Shown here piece by piece: positions 24,053 through 31,982 of a stretch of DNA of 64,000 nt. The stretch lies in NCBI GenBank assembly GCA_028692035.1, contig JAQUYD010000002.1, positions 124,001 through 188,000 on the forward strand. Direction: 5' to 3'. The stretch's first letter is position 1; each line of letters begins with the position of its first letter. Source of the stretch: Oscillospiraceae bacterium. Its GTDB lineage: Bacteria > Bacillota > Clostridia > Oscillospirales > Ruminococcaceae. The notes below the pieces were generated by a model. That model had not been told where the DNA came from, did no database searches, and was given only the letters and a program-made list of their open reading frames with translations. A program made the translations under genes and the position numbers.

Positions 24053-25423
24053 TCAGGTCATTGCATAAGGATCCAGCAGCTTGTTGATCTCATCATCCGT
24101 AAGCAAATGCCGACTGATCAGCACATCTTTGACCGACGCGCCGGTGCGGATCGCGGTCTTGGCAATGTCCGCCGCCACCGAATAGCCCACCCGCGGGCAG
24201 ATTGCGGTGATGATGCCGACACTGTTGTCCACCAAAAGCTTACAATGCTCCTCGTTGGCGGTGATCCCACAGATACAGTTGTCGGTAAAAGTCTGGACGC
24301 CTCCGGTAAGGGTGGTAATAGACTCAAACAATTTATAAAAAATCACCGGTTCAAAGGCATTGAGCTCCAGCTGTCCTGCCTCTGCGGCCATTGTAACGGT
24401 CACATCGTTGCCAATGATGTTGAAGGCCACCTGGCTCATCACTTCCGGTATAACCGGGTTGACCTTGCCGGGCATGATGGAGGAGCCATTCTGTTTGGGC
24501 GGAAGATTGATTTCATGGAAGCCGGTGCGGGGGCCGGAGGACATCATCCGCAAATCGTTGGAGATTTTGGAAAGGTTTACCGCACAGGTTTTCATCGTGG
24601 CCGAAGCGGTAACGAAGCAATCCAAATTCTGGGTTGAATCGATCAGGTTTTTGGCCTGGCGTAAATCCAGCCCGGTAACGGTGGACAGGTTGGAAACAAT
24701 GGCGCTGACATAGCTTTCGTCGGCGTTGATACAGGTCCCGATAGCGGTACCGCCCATATTGACATACATCAATTCGTCGGTGATGTGGGTCATACGGCCC
24801 AAATCCCGCTCCACAACAGCACGGTAGGCGCCAAACTCCTGGCCCAGCCGGATCGGTACCGCGTCCTGCATTTGGGTGCGGCCCATCTTCAAAATATGGT
24901 CAAACTCTTTTTCCTTTTTGCGTAACGCGCCAATCAAGCGGGTCAGCTGAAAATTTGCCCCTTGCAATAGCTTGATGGCGGTGATTTTACCCGCGGTGGG
25001 AATTACGTCGTTGGTGGACTGGGACATGTTGACGTGGTCATTGGGGTGGACAACGGTATAGTCGCCTTTTTCGCCGCCTAAAATCTCGATGGCCCGGTTG
25101 GCGATGACCTCGTTGGCATTCATATTAAAAGACGTCCCCGCGCCGCCCTGAATGGCATCAGTGATAAAGGCGTCCTGCAGCTTTCCTGACATGATTTCGT
25201 CGCACGCTTGGACAATCGCGTCCTTGATCTGTTCGGGCAGCTCACCGGTCTGACAGTTGGTGATTGCCGCCGCTTTTTTAACTGCCGCCAATGCCCGGAC
25301 AAATTCCGGGTGCGCCCGCCTGCCGGTAATATTGAAATTTTCGTAAGCGCGCATGGTTTGCAGGCCATAGTAAGCGTCCTTTTCGATTTCTTTGGTCCCA
25401 ATCAAATCGGTCTCAACACGCAT
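24053..25423 (-). CDS. aspA: Aspartate ammonia-lyase
   Basis: A 456-residue member of the fumarase/aspartase superfamily, converting aspartate to fumarate and ammonia. The superfamily signature GSSIMPGKVNPVIPE is present, and the active-site helix QSTNDVIPTAG and MGRTQMQDAVPIRLGQEFGA are typical of aspartase rather than fumarase. It starts MRVETDLIGTKEIEKDAYYG, as in clostridial AspA, at 25423 after AGGAGG. A start at 25495 would add 24 unrelated residues. In anaerobes the product fumarate serves as an electron acceptor. Its own promoter lies about 150 bases upstream. Confidence 0.94.
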   Translation of the reverse strand: MRVETDLIGTKEIEKDAYYGLQTMRAYENFNITGRRAHPEFVRALAAVKKAAAITNCQTGELPEQIKDAIVQACDEIMSGKLQDAFITDAIQGGAGTSFNMNANEVIANRAIEILGGEKGDYTVVHPNDHVNMSQSTNDVIPTAGKITAIKLLQGANFQLTRLIGALRKKEKEFDHILKMGRTQMQDAVPIRLGQEFGAYRAVVERDLGRMTHITDELMYVNMGGTAIGTCINADESYVSAIVSNLSTVTGLDLRQAKNLIDSTQNLDCFVTASATMKTCAVNLSKISNDLRMMSSGPRTGFHEINLPPKQNGSSIMPGKVNPVIPEVMSQVAFNIIGNDVTVTMAAEAGQLELNAFEPVIFYKLFESITTLTGGVQTFTDNCICGITANEEHCKLLVDNSVGIITAICPRVGYSVAADIAKTAIRTGASVKDVLISRHLLTDDEINKLLDPYAMT

Positions 25424-25577
25424 GATACTTTCCTCCTGTAAAAGCAGAAATTGTCGATTGTTTTTGCAAAATCCGATATTGGCAAAGCCCATCATAAAAC
25501 GAACAACTCAAAAGCAGGATTTTCAGCGTGAAATTTCGCTCGATTCCAAAAAGACGCAATTCCTGCACCGTTTATAG

Positions 25578-25606
25578 ATTATAGACCTCTTTTTTGCAAA
25601 AATCAA
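25578..25606 (-). promoter_or_regulatory. Predicted promoter of aspA
   Basis: On the minus strand TTGATT, a 17-base spacer and TATAAT. It leaves an untranslated leader of about 145 bases before the aspA ATG; I see no terminator or known riboswitch in that leader. Confidence 0.65.
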
Positions 25607-25685
25607 GAGCAAAAATGAAAGTTTTCCGTGATTTTGTGGTCCTGGAAACCGCTTTTCATCCAAATCGGCTGGGAGACACATTCTC

Positions 25686-25714
25686 TTGCCAAATGAGAAG
25701 AAATGGGGTATACT
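25686..25714 (+). promoter_or_regulatory. Predicted promoter of the DUF1858 gene
   Basis: TTGCCA (25686-25691), a 17-base spacer and TATACT (25709-25714), 33 bases before the ATG at 25748. It is divergent from the aspA promoter. Confidence 0.65.
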
Positions 25715-25747
25715 TTTTTTGTCAAAACAATGAAGGAGGATGCAAAA

Positions 25748-25951
25748 ATGACCGTGACAAAAAACACTTTGATCGGCGATCTGCTGGCAAATGATATGAA
25801 TACCGCCCGCTTCCTGTTTGAGATGGGTATGCACTGCGTTGGATGCCCCGCTTCCGCGATGGAAAGCTTGGAGGAAGCCTGTGAGGTGCACGGCGCCGAT
25901 GCCGACGAACTAGTCAAAAAAATCAATGTGTATCTATCCCAACAGGCGTAA
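25748..25951 (+). CDS. DUF1858 domain protein
   Basis: A 67-residue protein that is almost entirely a DUF1858 domain. The family mark is the Cys pair in GMHCVGCPASAMESLEEAC, with the preceding helix IGDLLANDMNTARFLFEMGM. Such small helical proteins or domains are linked to disulfide/hybrid-cluster-type proteins and to ScdA-like iron-sulfur repair proteins. A redox-sensitive role is suggested but not shown for the free-standing form. The start at 25748 follows GAAGGAGGA; a frame from 25703 would begin inside the promoter. Confidence 0.88.
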   Translation: MTVTKNTLIGDLLANDMNTARFLFEMGMHCVGCPASAMESLEEACEVHGADADELVKKINVYLSQQA

Positions 25952-26056
25952 CGATTTCGGGGGAATCAGCAGGGTTTCCCCGTTTTCTATTTGTAGGGGG
26001 ATCCTCTCGGTCGTTTTAGCCCGCAGTGGGCCGATACAGCCCCAAGGAGGTGCTTT

Positions 26057-26494
26057 ATGGAACCGATTGTTCGCCGGGGGCAGGATGCGGTGGAAATCAT
26101 CCACCAAAAGCTGCAGCTGTATAACAGCCGCTTTTTGACCGATTTTTCGGAGCTATGCTTTTGCATTGAGGCGCAGGATCAAATTCTGGCGGGCATTTGT
26201 GCCACCCGGGAGTTGGACTGTGTTACAGTGGATTATCTGTTTGTAGAAGAAAGCTACCGCGGATGCGGATATGGTTCCCGCCTGCTAGCCCGCATCGAAC
26301 AAGCGGCCCGGGCCGAAGGCGCCAGGCGAATTTTGCTGAATACGTTTTCCTTTCAAGCGCCTGGGTTTTACCAAAAACACGGATATCGGCTTTTGGCCAA
26401 ACTGGAGCCTGCTTTGGGAACCTATGGACAATATTTTTTTTGGAAAAGCCTTGACTTGGAGCAAGCTCCAAGTGGTATCTTGACAGTATTGTGA
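26057..26494 (+). CDS. GNAT family N-acetyltransferase
   Basis: A 145-residue GNAT protein. The substrate half has LCFCIEAQDQILAGICATRE, the acetyl-CoA loop is FVEESYRGCGYGSRLLARIE (R-G-x-G-x-G), and the end is LLNTFSFQAPGFYQKHGYRL, typical of the subgroup in which the FQAPxFYxKxGY strand follows. The last codons (LEQAPSGILTVL) lie under the MerR-type promoter of the next gene, so the tail may be constrained by that promoter rather than by protein function. AAGGAGG precedes the ATG at 26057. Substrate unknown. Confidence 0.88.
   Translation: MEPIVRRGQDAVEIIHQKLQLYNSRFLTDFSELCFCIEAQDQILAGICATRELDCVTVDYLFVEESYRGCGYGSRLLARIEQAARAEGARRILLNTFSFQAPGFYQKHGYRLLAKLEPALGTYGQYFFWKSLDLEQAPSGILTVL
26451..26481 (+). 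promoter_or_regulatory. MerR-type promoter (19-base spacer) of the ECF S-component gene
   Basis: TTGACT (26451-26456) and TATCTT (26476-26481) are 19 bases apart, too far for normal use. The spacer holds a perfect inverted repeat, ACTTGGAGC-AA-GCTCCAAGT (26454-26473). This is the arrangement used by MerR-family activators, which twist the DNA to realign the two boxes when they sense their ligand. The site lies within the 3' end of the GNAT gene and points to the S-component gene at 26519. No MerR-family gene is in the window. Confidence 0.75.
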
Positions 26495-26518
26495 ATAAAA
26501 ACAACAGGAGGTAGAACA

Positions 26519-27055
26519 ATGAAGAATCAATCCACCAAAAAGCTGGTGCTGGCAGCCTTATTTTTGGCGCTGGCCTACTTACTTCCCTTTTTGACCGGCC
26601 AGATCCCCGAGATCGGTAGTATGCTGCTGCCAATGCATTTGCCAGTGTTGATCTGCGGGTTTGTCTGCGGATGGCCTTATGGGCTGATCGTGGGCTTTGT
26701 GGCCCCGCTGCTGCGCTCTCTGACATTGGGAATGCCCCCCATTTTCCCCACTGCTGTCGCGATGGCTTTTGAGTTGGCGGCTTATGGCCTTATCACCGGT
26801 ATCTGTTATAAAAAGCTGCCCAAAAAACCGCTTTTCCTATACATTGATCTCCTGATCGCTATGATCGGTGGCCGCATTGTCTGGGGTGCGGTGATGATGA
26901 TCTGCCTGGGAATCAAAGGCGGGGCCTTTACGTGGCCGGCATTTTTGTCCGGTGCTGTTCTCGGGGCGGTTCCCGGCATTGTTTTACAGCTGATTTTAGT
27001 ACCCATCGTGGTTGCTGTGCTGCAAAAAGCCAATCTCATTCCCACTGAAAAATAG
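26519..27055 (+). CDS. ECF transporter S component (vitamin-type substrate binding)
   Basis: A 178-residue membrane protein of the ECF (energy-coupling factor) S-component type: six hydrophobic spans. It starts KKLVLAALFLALAYLLPFLT, with the segment MLLPMHLPVLICGFVCGWPY and then GLIVGFVAPLLRSLTLGMPP, usual in this group. S components bind a vitamin or metal cofactor and share an EcfA-EcfA'-EcfT module encoded elsewhere. The substrate cannot be read with confidence. A MerR-type promoter controls it, which is unusual for S components better known for riboswitch control. The ribosome site is ACAGGAGG. An imperfect T-tailed hairpin follows. Confidence 0.88.
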   Translation: MKNQSTKKLVLAALFLALAYLLPFLTGQIPEIGSMLLPMHLPVLICGFVCGWPYGLIVGFVAPLLRSLTLGMPPIFPTAVAMAFELAAYGLITGICYKKLPKKPLFLYIDLLIAMIGGRIVWGAVMMICLGIKGGAFTWPAFLSGAVLGAVPGIVLQLILVPIVVAVLQKANLIPTEK

Positions 27056-27161
27056 CCCGACAAAATGGGAAGCGCTGCGGCAAATCCGTAAATTTCTTGA
27101 AAATATACTGAATGAAAAATCCTGCTGAGAGGTTAGCCGTGTCCCCATGAGGAAGCAACTT

Positions 27162-27211
27162 CATAAAAACAGGGCGGCACAGCAAAATGCTGTACCGCCC
27201 TGTTTTTATGT
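27162..27211 (+). terminator. Terminator of the ECF S-component gene
   Basis: CATAAAAACAGGGCGG-C-ACAGCA pairs with TGCTGT-A-CCGCCCTGTTTTTATG, one mismatch, loop AAA. Confidence 0.9.
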
Positions 27212-27321
27212 AAGCATAAGGGAACGGATTGCCGTCTCCTTATTTTCCCTTTTAACCGCCGCCTGCTCCGGCTAGCCGCTTGATCTCTCTTGAAAACTTG
27301 AATTTGTGGAGGTAACGCACA

Positions 27322-28152
27322 ATGGAAAAAAACAAAAAAAGATGGCTCATCCCAGCTTTCATCTGGACGGTTTTTGAAGCAATTGCCGTTACTTTATGGC
27401 TTGCGAAAGACAACCTTTTCTATTTGTTGAATTTTTCATACATTGGCACTGCAATCGCTCTTGGATTGTGGCTGTTCTCCTTGAAATACAAATATGCAAG
27501 ACGTGTGGTGCAATTGCTGGTTGGGTTATATATGCTGATCTATTTGGGTGCAATTTGCAATGAAAATATGCAAATTGAAGGATTTTGGTATTATTTATTT
27601 ACCGGCGTGTTTGAAGCAGCGACCATTCATTACGCAGTAGCCAAAATATTCGGCCCTTTGGTGTTTGGGCGCGGCTGGTGCGGATATGCCTGCTGGACGG
27701 CAATGGTGCTGGATTTTCTGCCATACAAAACGCCAACAAATCCAAGAAAAAAGATTGGGTTCATTCGATATATCACGTTTGGGCTATCGTTTTTATTTGT
27801 TGCAGCTTTGTTTTTGGCAAATGTCGGGAACTTGGAACACATGATGTTCTGGAGTTTTTTGATTGGCAATATTCTCTACTATGCGGTAGGCATCATCCTC
27901 GCTTTTGCATTTCAGGACAATCGGACGTTTTGCAAGTATATCTGCCCTATTACAGTATTTTTAAAACCAATGTCATACTTTGCCTTGTTGAGAATTCGAT
28001 GTGATAAAGAAAAGTGCGTTTCCTGCGGAAAGTGCAAAAGCGTTTGCCCTATGGATGTGGATATAACGGACAATTCCAGGAAAAGAAAAAATGGAACAGA
28101 ATGTATTTTCTGCATGGACTGCGTCAGAAGTTGTCCAAAAAATGCGCTTTGA
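27322..28152 (+). CDS. Membrane 4Fe-4S ferredoxin-type protein (NapH/YccM-like)
   Basis: A 276-residue protein with about six to seven membrane spans. It has a NapH-like CGYxC element, FGRGWCGYACWTAMVLDFLP, where a Trp replaces the usual Pro. It ends in two ferredoxin clusters: CDKEKCVSCGKCKSVCP and CIFCMDCVRSCP. Related proteins carry electrons from the membrane quinone or flavin pool to periplasmic or outer partners. No partner (NapG, flavin-binding FMN domain, reductase) is encoded nearby. Codon use is clearly richer in A/T than its neighbours, which suggests transfer. The ribosome site GGAGG precedes the ATG. The protein ends right after the second cluster, so it may lack a short tail. 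Confidence 0.86.
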   Translation: MEKNKKRWLIPAFIWTVFEAIAVTLWLAKDNLFYLLNFSYIGTAIALGLWLFSLKYKYARRVVQLLVGLYMLIYLGAICNENMQIEGFWYYLFTGVFEAATIHYAVAKIFGPLVFGRGWCGYACWTAMVLDFLPYKTPTNPRKKIGFIRYITFGLSFLFVAALFLANVGNLEHMMFWSFLIGNILYYAVGIILAFAFQDNRTFCKYICPITVFLKPMSYFALLRIRCDKEKCVSCGKCKSVCPMDVDITDNSRKRKNGTECIFCMDCVRSCPKNAL

Positions 28153-28184
28153 TTCTTCGGTTTACCGCACAAATAAATTGGGGG

Positions 28185-29123
28185 TTATCGTTTTGCATCC
28201 GATTTTCTCTTTTTGGCGCCGACCTTTTCCCGGATGTTTTCCAGCATTTCGTTATACCGCTCCGACTTGGCGTTTGGGAAGGCTTTTAGCAAACGGACCG
28301 GCATCCTCTCCCGCATCATCTTCTCATATTCCTGAGAGAGTTGGGCAAAACGGGCCTTTTTCTCCTCAACCGAATCCAAAAATGCCTGTTTTTTCTGTTC
28401 TGCAGTCTGATGGAACTGCTCCTGCCGTGCCTCTAAGGTATCCCGTAGCACCTCTTTACGCTGTTCGGCTTCTTCCTTCCACTGGGCGGAGGATTCCTTT
28501 AGTTTTTCCCCTGTTTCCGCCAGCTTCAGGGCGCCTTCTGCCAAGCCGCTGCCAATATCCTCGGACAGATCGTGCATCAGAACGCTGACCTCTTCCATCC
28601 GTTTTAAGCGGCGGTTGAGTTTGAGGATGTTGGCGACTGTCACATAGAAATCACACGCAAAACAAAACAGGCAGATCCCCACGGTGATTTCCCCTGCCAA
28701 AAGCGGTATCCAACGGACAAAACTCGTTATTGCCGAGTGGATCAGATCCATGACCAAAATACAACCCAAGCCCCACAGGATGGAAAAGCGCAGGCAAATG
28801 TACCCGCCGATGTTGAACGGCTGGTCAGAATAGTCCCACCATCTGGTGTGAAACACCTTTTTTAACACATACCCGGTAATCCATTCCAGCACGCTAGTCA
28901 AAATCATGGAACCTAAAAACAAAAGGACCCAATTGTCCTGTAGCGGTGTAAGGCAAAGCACCACAATCACCATGCCAAACCCATAAATGGGGCAAACCGG
29001 GCCGCTGAGAAAGCCCCGGTTGACAAAATGCCCGGTGTTGATGGTATTGAAAACCACCTCCGCGCACCAACCCAGAAAGGCATAAATGACAAAAAAGGCC
29101 AGATATTCATAGAAAGAATACAT
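28185..29123 (-). CDS. Putative ABC-transporter type IV (CmpB-like) membrane protein with coiled coil
   Basis: A 312-residue membrane protein. The N-terminal 170 residues match the CmpB-like family sometimes named 'ABC-transporter type IV': FFVIYAFLGWCAEVVFNTIN, VNRGFLSGPVCPIYGFGMVI and YSDQPFNIGGYICLRFSILW are its usual marks. About five spans are seen. The C-terminal 110 residues are charged and helical, rich in E/K/Q (EKLKESSAQWKEEAEQRKE and similar), and are predicted to be a coiled coil in the cytoplasm. The biochemical role of the family is not known. It converges with the ferredoxin-like gene, with 32 bases between stops. Confidence 0.85.
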   Translation of the reverse strand: MYSFYEYLAFFVIYAFLGWCAEVVFNTINTGHFVNRGFLSGPVCPIYGFGMVIVVLCLTPLQDNWVLLFLGSMILTSVLEWITGYVLKKVFHTRWWDYSDQPFNIGGYICLRFSILWGLGCILVMDLIHSAITSFVRWIPLLAGEITVGICLFCFACDFYVTVANILKLNRRLKRMEEVSVLMHDLSEDIGSGLAEGALKLAETGEKLKESSAQWKEEAEQRKEVLRDTLEARQEQFHQTAEQKKQAFLDSVEEKKARFAQLSQEYEKMMRERMPVRLLKAFPNAKSERYNEMLENIREKVGAKKRKSDAKR

Positions 29124-29338
29124 AAAAAGCTCCTTCCTCTCTTATTTCATATTCCTTATTATAGGAGCCGCACCTTAAAAAAGCAAGAAGCGCCACGCCA
29201 AATTTGCGCACGAACCCCTGCTTTACCCTTTGGCAATGCAATAGCAGGACCTCATCTGCCCCAGAGCGCGATTTTCTGCATATCCATACATTTTAGCGGT
29301 TTCTTAGCAGGATTCTTCACAAATCCTCTGCAATCTTT

Positions 29339-29347
29339 TGTTATAAT
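29339..29347 (+). promoter_or_regulatory. Extended -10 promoter of the DUF1538/P-II operon
   Basis: TGTTATAAT is an extended -10 element; no good -35 box is present at the normal distance. Transcription would start near 29354 and give a leader of about 140 bases. Confidence 0.6.
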
Positions 29348-29370
29348 GAATTAAAAGCATTTGATTTGTT

Positions 29371-29425
29371 CCGGAGCCGCCATCCTCTCTCGCTCCGGTG
29401 AGGTTGCCCCGGTTTTTATTGGGCA
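29371..29425 (+). promoter_or_regulatory. Structured leader of the DUF1538/P-II operon
   Basis: CCGGAGC (29371-29377) pairs with GCTCCGG (29392-29398), and TGCCC (29405-29409) with GGGCA (29421-29425). A rival pairing of CCGG (29395-29398) with CCGG (29409-29412), followed by TTTTTATT, would form a weak terminator. The exclusive pairings suggest a switch or attenuator. No known class is recognised. Confidence 0.4.
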
Positions 29426-29491
29426 GCGTACAGGTCCATATGCTTATAGGGGATTTTCCCGACCATTTGGACATAGGAGGGGTGCACATCC

Positions 29492-31027
29492 TTGAATAAA
29501 AAACTCAAAGAAAAAATTCACGAATCCTTTTCGTCGGTCATGCCGATCACCCTGATCGTGCTGCTGTTAAGCACGACCGCCGCGCCCATGACGCTGGAAA
29601 CGCTGCTTCTTTTTCTCACTGGCGCCGTGTTGCTGGTGGTGGGGATGGGCTTTTTTACCCTTGGCGCCGACATTGCCATGATGCCCATCGGCCAACAGGC
29701 CGGCGAACATCTGACTCGCACAAAAAAGCTGTGGCTCATCGTTCTTTCTTGCTTTGTCGTTGGAATCTTCATCACCGTTGCCGAGCCGGATCTGCAGGTT
29801 TTGGCCCGCCAAACCCCAGCTGTGCCAGATATGGTGCTGATTTTAACGGTGGCCGTCGGGGTTGGGCTGTTTTTGGTCTTGGCCTTTTTACGGATTTTGT
29901 TTTGCTGGCGGCTTTCACACCTGCTTTTGTTGTTTTATATGGTGGTCTTTTCCCTTGCCTTTTTTGTGCCGGATTCCTTTCTTGCTGTGGCATTCGATTC
30001 CGGCGGCGTGACCACCGGGCCGATTACTGTGCCGTTTATCATGGCGCTGGGCCTGGGCCTTACCTCGGTGCGCGGGGATCATGGGGCCGAAGACGATAGC
30101 TTTGGCCTGGTGGCGCTGTGCTCCATCGGCCCCATCCTTTCGGTTCTGATTTTAGGGCTTTTATACAACCCCTCCGGCTCCGGTTACACCCCGCTGCAAA
30201 TCCCGGCACTTGCCAGCACCAAAGAGCTTTTTCTGGAATTTGGGCGGGCGATTCCCGCTTACGCGCTGGAAGTGGCATTGGCTTTAATCCCGATTTTTCT
30301 TTTGTTTTTGTTGCTGCAGGTTTTCTTTCTCAAACTTCGCCGTAGGCAACTTATTAAAATTTTAATCGGCCTTCTCTACACTTTTGTGGGGCTTACTTTA
30401 TTTCTCACTGGCGTCAATGTGGGCTTTATGCCTGCCGGCTACGATTTAGGCGGTCAGATTGCCGGTCTGGCCTACAACTGGATTTTAATTCCCCTGGCCA
30501 TGGTCATCGGTTTTTATATCGTCAAAGCCGAGCCCGCCGTACTGGTGCTCAATAAACAGGTGGAGAATATCACCGGCGGCGCCATCTCCCAGCGGGCAAT
30601 GATGACCAGCCTGTCCATCGGCATGGCGATTTCGCTGGGGCTCTCCATGGTCCGGGTTCTGACCGGCCTTTCGGCGTTGTGGTTTTTGATCCCCGGCTAC
30701 GGCATTGCGCTGGGGCTATCCTTTGCCACGCCCCGCATCTTCACCGCGATTGCGTTTGATTCCGGAGGCGTGGCCTCCGGCCCCATGACCGCCACCTTTC
30801 TGTTGCCCTTTGCTATGGGCGCCTGCGATGCCGTAGGCGGCAACATCCTCACCGATGCGTTCGGCATCGTGGCCATGGTCGCCATGACGCCCCTGATCAC
30901 CATTCAGCTGCTGGGGCTATTATACCGGCTAAAAACCCGAGGCCATCCCCCGGCTGAACCGGAGAAAATTGCTATTGCCGAGGATGAAATTATTGATTTT
31001 CGTCAGGAGGAACCCGAAAATGTCTGA
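29492..31027 (+). CDS. DUF1538 family membrane protein
   Basis: A 511-residue, very hydrophobic protein made of two similar halves of about six spans. Both halves hold the motif FDSGGV followed by T/S-GP (AVAFDSGGVTTGPITVPFIM and AIAFDSGGVASGPMTATFLL), and each is followed by a GA/FGIVAM-type stretch. This duplicated architecture suggests an inverted-repeat or tandem transporter fold, but no substrate has been assigned to DUF1538 that I know of. The start is TTG 29492, after ATAGGAGGGG. It overlaps the downstream P-II-like gene by eight bases, so the two are translated together and probably work together. Confidence 0.88.
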   Translation: MNKKLKEKIHESFSSVMPITLIVLLLSTTAAPMTLETLLLFLTGAVLLVVGMGFFTLGADIAMMPIGQQAGEHLTRTKKLWLIVLSCFVVGIFITVAEPDLQVLARQTPAVPDMVLILTVAVGVGLFLVLAFLRILFCWRLSHLLLLFYMVVFSLAFFVPDSFLAVAFDSGGVTTGPITVPFIMALGLGLTSVRGDHGAEDDSFGLVALCSIGPILSVLILGLLYNPSGSGYTPLQIPALASTKELFLEFGRAIPAYALEVALALIPIFLLFLLLQVFFLKLRRRQLIKILIGLLYTFVGLTLFLTGVNVGFMPAGYDLGGQIAGLAYNWILIPLAMVIGFYIVKAEPAVLVLNKQVENITGGAISQRAMMTSLSIGMAISLGLSMVRVLTGLSALWFLIPGYGIALGLSFATPRIFTAIAFDSGGVASGPMTATFLLPFAMGACDAVGGNILTDAFGIVAMVAMTPLITIQLLGLLYRLKTRGHPPAEPEKIAIAEDEIIDFRQEEPENV

Positions 31028-31748
31028 AAACAGAGCAAGCCGTTTTCCGGTGAAGTGGCTCATTACCATTGTGGACCGCGGCCGTGGCGAATCGGTAGTC
31101 AATGTGCTCAACCAAGCCCATAAAAGCATCCACATGATAAGCCTTGGCAAAGGTACCGCCAGTTCCGAAATCATGGATTATCTTGGCCTGGACGAACCTG
31201 AAAAGGACATTGTGATGAGCCTGATCCCCCTGCCGCTGGAACAACAACTTTTGCAGGCACTGAGCGAAAATATGGCTCTCTCCGCACCGGGAAAAGGAAT
31301 TGCCTTTACCCTTTCTCTAGACAGCATCAGCACTGCCGTATCCCATCATGCGGATCCGGAAAACAACATTCCAACAACGACGCAAAAGGAGGCGCACCCT
31401 GATATGCCGGAAAACAAACCGTTTGCACTGATCGCCGCCGTGATCCCTCATGGAGAATCTGATCTTGTGGTGGACGCCGCCCGCGCCGCCGGCGCCCGTG
31501 GAGGGACGATGGTCCGCGCCCGGGCGCTGAATACCGAGGAGGCCAGCCATTTTTTCCATATCACCATCCAGCCGGAAAAAGAGGTGGTCTTTACCATCGT
31601 GCCCCTTTCTATCAAAAAAGCCGTTATGCAATCAATCTGCAACCGAATTTTGGAAAAAAGCGGTGAACACGGCATTGTCTTTTCCATCCCAATCGACGAG
31701 GCAATCGGCCTGCGCATGCCGCAGCCCCCTGCCGAGCCAGATATTTAA
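31020..31748 (+). CDS. Tandem P-II-like protein encoded with DUF1538
   Basis: A 242-residue protein with two P-II-like (GlnB fold) domains in tandem. Domain 1 (about 8-105) has WLITIVDRGRGESVVNVLNQ and a loop LGKGTASSEIMDYLGL. Domain 2 (about 135-235) has FALIAAVIPHGESDLVVDAA and a loop with GGTMVRARALNTEEASHFF. Classical P-II proteins are trimers of single domains that bind ATP/ADP and 2-oxoglutarate and gate membrane transporters. The uridylylated T-loop Tyr is not obvious here. The gene starts inside the end of the DUF1538 gene (GTC TGA / ATG overlap), with AGGAGG upstream. It probably controls that membrane protein. Confidence 0.87.
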   Translation: MSENRASRFPVKWLITIVDRGRGESVVNVLNQAHKSIHMISLGKGTASSEIMDYLGLDEPEKDIVMSLIPLPLEQQLLQALSENMALSAPGKGIAFTLSLDSISTAVSHHADPENNIPTTTQKEAHPDMPENKPFALIAAVIPHGESDLVVDAARAAGARGGTMVRARALNTEEASHFFHITIQPEKEVVFTIVPLSIKKAVMQSICNRILEKSGEHGIVFSIPIDEAIGLRMPQPPAEPDI

Positions 31749-31780
31749 CCCTTCTTTTGTCTTGCCGCCTCGTTTCACCG

Positions 31781-31825
31781 CGTCCTCTCCCGCTTTTTGT
31801 TTCGAGCGGTGGAGGACGTTTTTTT
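31781..31825 (+). terminator. Terminator of the DUF1538/P-II operon
   Basis: CGTCCTC pairs with GAGGACG and, inside, CCGCT with AGCGG; seven Ts follow from 31819. Confidence 0.88.
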
Positions 31826-31982
31826 CTCAAAATTCTGCATAAAGACACACCCTTTTCCATTCGGTTGTGCAGAACAGCCTATGAAGTTTGTATAAAATCG
31901 CTATAGGAAATTTTGTCAGTTTTTAGTACAATATGGTTCAGTGGGTGTTTTCCACTAGGAATTTTTGAGAAGGAGAAAAACA

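Noticed and set aside
31826..31982. Purine riboswitch before the purine permease
   Set aside because: The stretch has TATGG-like pieces and a small AGTGG/CCACT hairpin, but the conserved core (GTTTCTACC-type and the paired loop elements) is missing and no terminator lies between it and the start.
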